DNA from: Akkermansia muciniphila
Lineage (GTDB): Bacteria; Pseudomonadota; Gammaproteobacteria; Burkholderiales; Burkholderiaceae_C
Length of the DNA: 6,479 bases
Assembly (NCBI GenBank): GCA_943327015.2
Contig: CALPVM020000144.1
Location: forward strand, 1-6,479
Direction of reading: 5' to 3'
In this document: one piece after another, positions 1-5,526 of the stretch
How positions within the stretch are numbered: the stretch's first letter is position 1
Layout of the letters: every line of letters starts with the position of its first letter
Notes under the pieces: generated by a model
The model's database searches: none
Told to the model about the DNA's origin: nothing
Seen by the model: the letters and a program-made list of their open reading frames with translations, nothing else
Program-made: the position numbers and the translations under genes

Positions 1-2
1 AT

Positions 3-152
3 GCGACTCCGGCTGTTTCAACCCCTAAAAGCAAACACTCGGACTATGCAAAGCCCAACTCCTACCATCGACCCTACAAAATGTCCTGGCTGAGTGAATT
101 TTTTGACAGACAAAGCTGCTTCAAAAATAATCCATATCAAATAAGAGAGTAA
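3..152 (+). CDS. Possible C-terminal end of an unidentified protein (5' end outside the window)
   Basis: Reading frame 3 is open from the first base of the window to a TAA at 150-152, giving 49 residues that start ATPAVSTPKSKH and end NNPYQIRE. The segment is rich in Pro, Ser, Lys and Tyr, with one hydrophobic/aromatic patch (MSWLSEFFD). I do not recognise a family. If real, it converges on the molybdopterin oxidoreductase gene, with only 9 bases between the two stop codons and no visible terminator. An open stretch of this length can arise by chance, and a shorter one exists in frame 1 (stop at 91-93), so the call is tentative. Confidence 0.35.
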   Translation, partial: ATPAVSTPKSKHSDYAKPNSYHRPYKMSWLSEFFDRQSCFKNNPYQIRE

Positions 153-161
153 TAGCCCAAG

Positions 162-2378
162 CTACACCGCCTCCATCTCAATAGCTACGCCACCCAACAC
201 TGCGTTGCCCGACAGGGGGTCACGCAACTGGGCATCGAGCAGTGCATTCAAATTTGCTCCGGGACGCCGGGATGCAACTTCAAGTTGCACATCAGGCAAA
301 TCGTGCCCCCACCCATGCGGCAAGCTCACCACGCCCGGCATCATTTCATCCGAGATGCGCACTTGAGCAACCACACTGCGGTGCCCGTTACGTAGCCGTG
401 CCTGGGCGCCATCACTTAATCCGCAACGCGCTGCATCTAGTGGGTGAACCAACGCTGTGCACCGGTAAGGCCCTTTGGCCAGAACAGGCAAGTTGTGCAT
501 CCAGCTGTTGTTGCTACGAACATCGCGCCTGCCCACCACCACCAATGCGGGTGTGGGACGCTGCAGGTCTTGCAAAGCTCGCTGCATGTCATTCACAAAA
601 AGCACAGGTGCCAGCTCAATCTTGCCACTGGGTGTACGCAACATCTCGGGCATACGGGGTTGCAATTCGCCCAAGTCAACCCCACCGCTACTGGATGCTG
701 CCTTGACTTCTGCCAATGTCAAGCCACCCTTTTTAAGCCCAAAAAAATCTCCATAGGGCCCTGTCCGAAGCGCCACCTCTAGCACGCGCTCAGGACCACG
801 CAACTCTTTAGTCGCAGAAATTACTGCCGGAGCGTGAGCCCCCAATAATCGCTCCATGTCCTGGGCAAATAAAGCGTCATCAAGCTGGTTAATATCTACG
901 CCTGTACCCTTCCCCTGAGCAATAGCTGCTATCCTGAGCAAGGTTTGCCATTCCTGTGGTTGGTCTTCAGCCGGCATCAATACAGGGGGACTAAAGCGAG
1001 CATGGTTACGCCAGGAAAGCTGCGGAAAGGCCACGTCGTAGTGCATGTCTTCCAGCGGTGAGAGGCCGGGCAAAATCACATCGGCATGGCGAGTGGTTTC
1101 ATTCAGGTAAATATCCAGACTCACCATAAAGTCCAACGTTTCAAGTGCTGCTGACAGACGTGGGCCATCTGGGCTAGAGAGTACCGGATTGGTAGCCACG
1201 GTAATGAGTGAGCGAATCTGCCCTTCGCCTGGCGTTTCAATCTCTTCTGCCAAACACGTCATAGGTAACTCGCCGTATACCTCCGGCGCGCCACTGACAC
1301 GCGCATGGTGGCGACCCACTGCTATACCTTTACCCACTCCCGGTTTGCCCATAGTATTACTTGCAAATGCAGCCGACTTGGCAAACAGAACGCCCCCAGG
1401 CTGATCCAAGTGACCGGTCAAAGTATTGAGTACATCGACCAACCAACTGGCAAGGGTACCGTATTCCTGGGTGCACGTACCGATTCGTGCGTACACTGCA
1501 GCCCGCTCGGTAGTAACCAGCATATGGACCAAATTTTTGATGCTTTCGGCATCCAGACCGCAACGCATCGCAACCACTTCGGGCGTAAAAGGTTCCACGG
1601 CCTGCTTGACGTCTTCAATACCATTGACCCACTGCGCAACCGCGCCCAAACGTACCCAACCTTCGGCAAACAAGGTGTGGACCATGGCTGCAAGTAAATA
1701 TACATCGCCCCCCGGACGAATAAAGTAATGTGCGTCTGCCATAGCCGCTGTTTCGGTACGTCGCGGATCTATCACAACCAGTTTACCGCCGCGCGCCTGC
1801 AACGATTTGGCTTTGCCCTTAAAGTCTGGAACGGTCCACATACTACCGTTACTGGCCAATGGATTGGCGCCAATCACCAGCAGCAAATCAGTACGACTAA
1901 TGTCTGGCAAAGCTACAGATAACCAATGGCCGAACATCATGCCACTGGCGAGTTGCTTTGGCATTTGGTCTAGAGTTGATGCAGAAAAAACATTTTTGCT
2001 ACCTAAGGCACGCGCCAATTTGCCAAAATAAGTCAGTAAACCAATTTTGTGAGCTGAGGGGTTACCCACAGCCACCCCAACAGCATCGCGCCCGTGCTGC
2101 TGCAAAATGGGTGGAAGTCGCTGTTCAATTTCGGCAAATGCCTCGTTCCAACTAACGGGAACATGCTTACCATTACGCTTGATCAGGGGGGTACGCAAAC
2201 GGTCGGGGTCTTCGTGCAAGTCTTTGAGCGCTACCGCTTTGGGACAAATATAACCTTGGCTCAATACATCGGCAGTGTGCCCGCGAATACTGGTAACTTT
2301 GCCCGATTGGGTTTTGATCTCCAATCCACAGCATGCCTCACACAAAGGACAAATACGGTGGTGAATGATCTCTGACAT
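162..2378 (-). CDS. Molybdopterin-dependent oxidoreductase with N-terminal 4Fe-4S domain
   Basis: A 738-residue member of the DMSO reductase/formate dehydrogenase superfamily, which binds bis-MGD molybdenum cofactor and moves electrons through an iron-sulfur cluster. Seen: C10-x2-C13-x3-C17-x27-C45 followed by PK, the 4Fe-4S motif; a large molybdopterin domain with GANPLASNG (170-178) and IDPRRTETA (203-211); ATNPVLSSPD near 395; and a C-terminal dinucleotide-binding domain from about 609, with NNSW and SLPHGWGH (685-692). There is no twin-arginine signal or membrane segment, so it is probably cytoplasmic. The ATG at 2378 is chosen because the Cys motif begins 10 residues later and AAGG lies 8 bases upstream; an in-frame TTG at 2471 would add 31 unlikely residues. 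Asp137, in STLDQMPKQ, falls where Sec/Cys sits in formate dehydrogenase. Substrate unknown. It lies 99 bp downstream of the PilZ gene on the same strand. Confidence 0.93.
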   Translation of the reverse strand: MSEIIHHRICPLCEACCGLEIKTQSGKVTSIRGHTADVLSQGYICPKAVALKDLHEDPDRLRTPLIKRNGKHVPVSWNEAFAEIEQRLPPILQQHGRDAVGVAVGNPSAHKIGLLTYFGKLARALGSKNVFSASTLDQMPKQLASGMMFGHWLSVALPDISRTDLLLVIGANPLASNGSMWTVPDFKGKAKSLQARGGKLVVIDPRRTETAAMADAHYFIRPGGDVYLLAAMVHTLFAEGWVRLGAVAQWVNGIEDVKQAVEPFTPEVVAMRCGLDAESIKNLVHMLVTTERAAVYARIGTCTQEYGTLASWLVDVLNTLTGHLDQPGGVLFAKSAAFASNTMGKPGVGKGIAVGRHHARVSGAPEVYGELPMTCLAEEIETPGEGQIRSLITVATNPVLSSPDGPRLSAALETLDFMVSLDIYLNETTRHADVILPGLSPLEDMHYDVAFPQLSWRNHARFSPPVLMPAEDQPQEWQTLLRIAAIAQGKGTGVDINQLDDALFAQDMERLLGAHAPAVISATKELRGPERVLEVALRTGPYGDFFGLKKGGLTLAEVKAASSSGGVDLGELQPRMPEMLRTPSGKIELAPVLFVNDMQRALQDLQRPTPALVVVGRRDVRSNNSWMHNLPVLAKGPYRCTALVHPLDAARCGLSDGAQARLRNGHRSVVAQVRISDEMMPGVVSLPHGWGHDLPDVQLEVASRRPGANLNALLDAQLRDPLSGNAVLGGVAIEMEAV

Positions 2379-2386
2379 AGTAGCGG

Positions 2387-2391
2387 CCTTA
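2387..2391 (-). promoter_or_regulatory. Ribosome binding site deciding the oxidoreductase start
   Basis: On the minus strand TAAGG ends 8 bases before the ATG at 2378. It supports translation from this ATG over the TTG at 2471, whose extension would run through the palindrome and encode residues not expected before the 4Fe-4S domain. Confidence 0.55.
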
Positions 2392-2413
2392 TTGTTGAAC
2401 CATGGTGCAAACC

Positions 2414-2441
2414 ATTGTAGGTACGCTTCCAGTGGAGTAAA
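2414..2441 (-). promoter_or_regulatory. Candidate sigma-70 promoter for the oxidoreductase gene
   Basis: On the minus strand, TTTACT (2441-2436) and TACAAT (2419-2414) are separated by 16 bases, matching -35 and -10 consensus at 4/6 and 5/6 positions. Transcription would start near 2407, about 29 bases before the ATG. The -35 box lies inside the 30-bp palindrome, which could therefore act as an operator. Prediction by eye only. Confidence 0.35.
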
Positions 2442-2462
2442 GACCATTAGGTCTGTACTCCA
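2433..2462. repeat. 30-bp palindrome / strong hairpin between the two leftward genes
   Basis: The arms TGGAGTA (2433-2439) and TACTCCA (2456-2462) pair over 7 bp. After one mismatch, AGACC (2441-2445) and GGTCT (2450-2454) pair over 5 bp around an ATTA loop. No T-run follows on either strand, so it is not a normal intrinsic terminator. It sits 15 bases past the PilZ-gene stop. It could be an operator ahead of the oxidoreductase gene or an RNA stem that affects processing of a joint transcript. A smaller stem, ATGGT-GCAA-ACCAT, follows at 2402-2415. Confidence 0.7.
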
Positions 2463-2477
2463 TGCATACAAGGCGTA

Positions 2478-3860
2478 TCAGGCTGCCTGCACACTCATCA
2501 AGTAGTTGATCGGCATTTTTTGCTCCAGCGTGGTCTCGGCAAACTGCACACCGGTATAAAACTGCGCGCTCCCATTTTGCTGCGAAATATGGCGAATTTC
2601 TGCATCTACACAAACATTAACCGTATCCGATTGCAATTGTGCCTTGATTTGCAACGTAATTTTTTGCCCAATGTAGCCAATATACATATCGGACACCACC
2701 CTGGCTCCTTTAAGGCTGAGGTCGTGCAAACGCACTGGAATCTCGATAAAAGCACCCTTGATTTTAGGGTTAGGACGCAATAAAAATGCCGGCCAGTCTG
2801 ACTTAACGCGCAAGGCGTTTCTGACGCGCACCGAATCCACCCGCATCGGGTATTCAATAATGGTGCAGGCAAACGGTGCATCAATGGCATGCAATATTTT
2901 GGACAAGAACGAGAACGAATGCTTTCCGGTAAAGCCCTGAACAATGTAGGTTTGGCCATTTTCGATGTTGGATTCTGAACCATCGGCCAACGGATCAATA
3001 AAAACACCCTGCCCCAAAATGCTTCCAATGAACTGTACCAGGCGCTGTTGGCTGCTTCCATCAAGGCTACGAATCAGCAGCGGGGTTCCGGGCAGGACAC
3101 CCAGATCATTCAGACTCAGGCGAGGCAGATTGGTCAAATCTGTGGGCTGCGACTTAGCCGCTTGCAACAGGGGACTGGATTCGATGGCTTGACGGATTTC
3201 AGCTGCGCGTTCTGCACCTTGAATATGCTCAAACTCCTCCCAGTTGGAGAGAATTAAACCCAGTAAACGCTCAGAGCCCTCTTGCAGATAGTCGCTTAAA
3301 GCCAGCACCTTGCAGGATGGAAATGCATTCAAAACAGCCGCCAAGCACAGGTCGGGTTTGCGGTTGGCGGGGTCTATAAAACGCAATGCGTAACCAGATT
3401 GCTGCAATGCTACTAGCCTGGCTTCGTCCGTTACTTCTTGTGGCTGGAGGTACTGCAGCGCCCAGCCATCTTGCTCGAGTGCGGCTTTTACGACGGTTTC
3501 GATGCGCAACTTGGCAGGCACCAAACGGAGCAAATTGCCATCCTGACTTACCGCTGTCAAGGCGAGCTCTTGGGCAAAGGCCTCTGAACCTTCGTTACCG
3601 TTTTGCCCAGATGCATCGGGTTGCATCTTTCCATACCAGTTATCCTGGTCAAAAAACTGAATGCAAGCACCATTTTGCTGTACAGCAGCTAGCAACACCG
3701 GCATGGTTCTAAGGGATGCCGGCACATGCTCCAAGTCCATGGCGTTACGACGCACATACTCCAAACACTGGTTTTGGGTAAGCGGAATTTGCTTGCGAAT
3801 AGCATCCGTGATGGATGAAGCATTGGCAGCAGTTGTTACAGAAGTGGTTTCGTTTGTCAT
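2478..3860 (-). CDS. DUF4116-like repeat protein fused to a YcgR-type PilZ domain (c-di-GMP receptor)
   Basis: A 460-residue protein from the ATG at 3860. Residues about 47-188 contain four or five repeats of roughly 20-50 residues. Each is a helix ending in an AAVQQNG/AALEQDG/VALQQSG core followed by a hydrophobic strand-like end (ALQYL, ALRFI), which resembles DUF4116. From about 250 it looks like the YcgR N-terminal domain (LGVLPGTPLLI, then GKHSFSFLSKI and CTIIEYP). A PilZ domain follows, with both c-di-GMP motifs: RNALR (347-351, RxxxR) and DLSLKG (380-385, D/NxSxxG). YcgR-type proteins bind c-di-GMP and, in enterics, brake the flagellar motor. The ligand motifs look intact, so binding is likely; the target is unknown. 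There is no signal peptide or membrane segment. An in-frame TTG at 3890 would add 10 residues; neither start has a clear ribosome binding site. Confidence 0.85.
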   Translation of the reverse strand: MTNETTSVTTAANASSITDAIRKQIPLTQNQCLEYVRRNAMDLEHVPASLRTMPVLLAAVQQNGACIQFFDQDNWYGKMQPDASGQNGNEGSEAFAQELALTAVSQDGNLLRLVPAKLRIETVVKAALEQDGWALQYLQPQEVTDEARLVALQQSGYALRFIDPANRKPDLCLAAVLNAFPSCKVLALSDYLQEGSERLLGLILSNWEEFEHIQGAERAAEIRQAIESSPLLQAAKSQPTDLTNLPRLSLNDLGVLPGTPLLIRSLDGSSQQRLVQFIGSILGQGVFIDPLADGSESNIENGQTYIVQGFTGKHSFSFLSKILHAIDAPFACTIIEYPMRVDSVRVRNALRVKSDWPAFLLRPNPKIKGAFIEIPVRLHDLSLKGARVVSDMYIGYIGQKITLQIKAQLQSDTVNVCVDAEIRHISQQNGSAQFYTGVQFAETTLEQKMPINYLMSVQAA

Positions 3861-3894
3861 TGTTGTATCAGCGAGAGAGAATTGTCCCAATTTA

Positions 3895-3919
3895 GGGCTT
3901 GTTACTAGAAAAAAAGCCC
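3895..3919 (-). other. Short inverted repeat in the PilZ-gene leader
   Basis: GGGCTT (3895-3900) and AAGCCC (3914-3919) form a 6-bp stem with a 13-base loop. If transcription starts near 3924, the stem lies at the very 5' end of the PilZ-gene mRNA. It abuts the alternative TTG start at 3890 and would tend to hide it, a minor argument for the ATG at 3860. No T-run follows, so it is not a terminator. Confidence 0.3.
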
Positions 3920-3930
3920 ATTAATCTTAC

Positions 3931-3958
3931 ATTCTATACACAATCCGCGTTGAGTCAG
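3931..3958 (-). promoter_or_regulatory. Candidate sigma-70 promoter for the PilZ gene
   Basis: On the minus strand, CTGACT (3958-3953) and TAGAAT (3936-3931) are 16 bases apart, matching consensus at 4/6 and 5/6 positions. The start would be near 3924, leaving a leader of about 63 bases to the ATG at 3860. A flagellar sigma-28 match in this region is poor. Confidence 0.33.
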
Positions 3959-4139
3959 CGAAGTGAAGAACGAAGCATGGAACAAAAAATCATGAAATCC
4001 TTCTGTGTTTCAGACGCGCATGGGCTGATTTGCAGACACATGCACACAACCCTTGCATCAGGGTGCAGGTTCAACATGCATTGAGCAACAAGAAAACAGT
4101 CAGATGGCGATAATGAATGGCGTTGCATTTGATTTTTAT

Positions 4140-4155
4140 TGTGATGCCAGTCACT
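4140..4155 (+). promoter_or_regulatory. CRP/FNR-family-like operator upstream of alkB
   Basis: TGTGA-TGCCAG-TCACT matches the CRP-type consensus TGTGA-N6-TCACA at 9 of 10 half-site bases, with AT-rich flanks (TTTTTAT before, TATAG after). Its centre is 77 bases before the alkB ATG. A weak -10-like TTTAAC at 4197-4202 would place the dyad near -61.5, as in class I CRP activation. The TATAGA at 4155-4160 would instead make it overlap a promoter and repress. Which regulator binds is unknown. Confidence 0.45.
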
Positions 4156-4213
4156 ATAGAGTCCTTGCCCATTCAGGGGTGCTTTGGCATCCGATTTTTA
4201 ACATCTTGAAAGC

Positions 4214-4218
4214 AGGAG
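4214..4218 (+). promoter_or_regulatory. Ribosome binding site of alkB
   Basis: AGGAG lies 6 bases before the ATG at 4225, a near-ideal Shine-Dalgarno arrangement. It fixes the alkB start. Confidence 0.8.
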
Positions 4219-4224
4219 ACCAGC

Positions 4225-5379
4225 ATGTTAACCAACCGATCCACGCAAAAGGAATGGCAGGATAAACGCTGGCTTTGGCTGTTAAGCCCCGCTATACCCG
4301 TCGTTTTTTGCAGCTCAATTGCAATTTTTCATGCCACAGGGCAATGGTGGTATTTACTGTTTGCACCGGTCTTTATTCACCTTATCATGCCAGTTCTTGA
4401 CATGCTTTTTGGCGAAGACTTTAGCAATCCCACAGAGTCATCCATAGCCGCTCTGGAAAATGATTTTTTCTACCGCGCTCTGGTTTGGGCCTATGTACCC
4501 TTTCAATTAATCGGCACTGTCTATGGGGCTTGGCTTGCCACATCACAAGACACCACTTGGTACGCTTGGATTGCGCTGGCACTCTCAGTGGGGGCATTTA
4601 ACGGCATTGGTATTGCCACCGCACACGAGCTGGGACACAAAAAAGAGTCGTTTGACCGATGGTTAGCTAAACTGGCATTAGCTCCTAGCTGCTATGGCCA
4701 CTTTTACGTTGAACATAACCGCGGGCACCACAAACGGGTGGCCACCCCAGAAGACCCGGCCAGCGCTCGCATGGGAGAAAGTTTTTGGGCTTTTCTGCCA
4801 CGTACGGTTTTTGGAAGTTTGCATTCAGCGTGGCAACTAGAGGCTGAGAGGCTGCAACGTCAAGGCAAAAGTACATGGCATGCTAGCAATGACAATGTGC
4901 AGGCGTGGGCACTATCCGTCATGCTTTATGGCGGGCTCATTGTCTGGCTCGGCTGGGGGGTGCTGCTTTTTTTGCTTTTACAAGGCTTGTATGCCGCGTC
5001 TTTGCTGGAAGTGGTTAATTACGTAGAACACTATGGCCTGCTCCGCGCCAAAGATGCCAATAACCGCTATGTTCGCTGCCAGCCTGAGCACTCCTGGAAC
5101 AGCAACCACATTGTGGGCAATATCATTTTGTACCACCTGCAACGCCACTCCGACCACCACGCGCACCCTGCACGGCGTTACCAAGCTCTTCGCCATTTTG
5201 ACGAGGCTCCGCAACTACCATCTGGTTATGCAGCCATGATTACTGCAGCCTATATACCTGCACTTTGGTTTGCAATGATGGACAAGCGTGTGGTGCAACA
5301 TTACGGCAATGATCTGGAAAAAATCAATATGCAGCCGCATGCGCGTCAACGTTTGCTGCAGCTGTGGTGCAAAAAGTAA
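4225..5379 (+). CDS. alkB: Alkane 1-monooxygenase (AlkB)
   Basis: A 384-residue integral-membrane non-haem di-iron enzyme that hydroxylates the terminal carbon of n-alkanes to 1-alkanols, using O2 and electrons from rubredoxin. The family histidine boxes are all present: HELGHK (134-139), EHNRGHH (163-169) and LQRHSDHHA (305-313), plus the AlkB signature NYVEHYGL (265-272). Hydrophobic segments lie near 16-36, 42-62, 86-106, 111-133 and 227-262, as expected for the inner-membrane fold. Length is close to that of Pseudomonas putida GPo1 AlkB (about 400); there is no fused rubredoxin, and the protein ends WCKK. The residue matching GPo1 Trp55 is Ile51, which may favour longer chains. No rubredoxin, rubredoxin reductase, AlkS-type regulator or alcohol dehydrogenase gene is in the window, so it appears to stand alone. 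Confidence 0.97.
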   Translation: MLTNRSTQKEWQDKRWLWLLSPAIPVVFCSSIAIFHATGQWWYLLFAPVFIHLIMPVLDMLFGEDFSNPTESSIAALENDFFYRALVWAYVPFQLIGTVYGAWLATSQDTTWYAWIALALSVGAFNGIGIATAHELGHKKESFDRWLAKLALAPSCYGHFYVEHNRGHHKRVATPEDPASARMGESFWAFLPRTVFGSLHSAWQLEAERLQRQGKSTWHASNDNVQAWALSVMLYGGLIVWLGWGVLLFLLLQGLYAASLLEVVNYVEHYGLLRAKDANNRYVRCQPEHSWNSNHIVGNIILYHLQRHSDHHAHPARRYQALRHFDEAPQLPSGYAAMITAAYIPALWFAMMDKRVVQHYGNDLEKINMQPHARQRLLQLWCKK

Positions 5380-5388
5380 TCGTAAGAA

Positions 5389-5417
5389 TTGACATGTAGT
5401 ACCACACAAACTATGCA
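5389..5417 (+). promoter_or_regulatory. Candidate sigma-70 promoter for the FliD-like gene
   Basis: A perfect TTGACA (5389-5394) is followed after exactly 17 bases by TATGCA (5412-5417), which keeps the first three bases of the -10 consensus. Transcription would begin near 5424 with a leader of about 103 bases. The good -35 and ideal spacing make it credible, though the -10 is weak. Confidence 0.42.
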
Positions 5418-5512
5418 AAAAGATTTAAGATAAGCCTTAAATAGGCAGGCTTTAACGGGTCAATTTTTGCTTTAAAACTCCATTGCGTTGTTTTGCCTGC
5501 CATCATCATCTT

Positions 5513-5519
5513 AAAGAGG
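5513..5519 (+). promoter_or_regulatory. Ribosome binding site of the FliD-like gene
   Basis: AAAGAGG ends 7 bases before the ATG at 5527. It supports that start for the gene that runs off the right edge. Confidence 0.65.
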
Positions 5520-5526
5520 CTAAGCC

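Larger units (their letters stand above)
3861..4224. other. Divergent intergenic region between the PilZ gene and alkB
   Basis: These 364 bases separate two genes transcribed away from each other, so they should carry both promoters. I can support a minus-strand promoter candidate (3931-3958), a leader stem (3895-3919), a CRP-like dyad (4140-4155) and the alkB ribosome binding site. The remaining 3960-4120 stretch shows only scattered TGCAT/ATGCA words and no convincing gene. Short open frames here lack ribosome binding sites and recognisable protein features. Confidence 0.6.
5380..5526. other. Intergenic region between alkB and the FliD-like gene
   Basis: These 147 bases follow the alkB TAA. 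They contain a sigma-70-type promoter candidate at 5389-5417 and a weak stem, AAGCCT (5432-5437) with AGGCTT (5447-5452). A T5 run (5464-5468) follows that stem, but 11 bases later, too far for a standard terminator. A partial sigma-28-like pattern (CAAA-N15-TAAGATAA, 5407-5433) also occurs. The gap suggests the downstream gene is transcribed separately from alkB. Confidence 0.5.

Noticed and set aside
1305..1697. Rightward 130-residue open frame inside the oxidoreductase gene
   Set aside because: It is antisense to a well-supported conserved gene and has no protein features or ribosome binding site; the same holds for the other antisense frames there.
2379..2471. N-terminal extension of the oxidoreductase from a TTG at 2471
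   Set aside because: It adds 31 residues translated through the palindrome, uses a TTG without a good ribosome binding site, and the family normally starts about 10 residues before the first cluster Cys.
3899..4084. Possible 61-residue gene in the divergent intergenic region
   Set aside because: It lies across the predicted PilZ-gene promoter, has no Shine-Dalgarno sequence and reads as random composition.
4185..4200. Sigma-54 promoter (TGGCAT followed by a T-run) upstream of alkB
   Set aside because: The -24-like TGGCA is present, but the required GC at the -12 element is replaced by TT.
4053..4265. Possible 70-residue gene overlapping the start of alkB
   Set aside because: No ribosome binding site, no recognisable features, and it would overlap the well-supported alkB start by 41 bases.
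5432..5468. Intrinsic terminator after alkB
   Set aside because: The stem is only 6 bp and AT-rich, and the T5 run begins 11 bases after it instead of directly.
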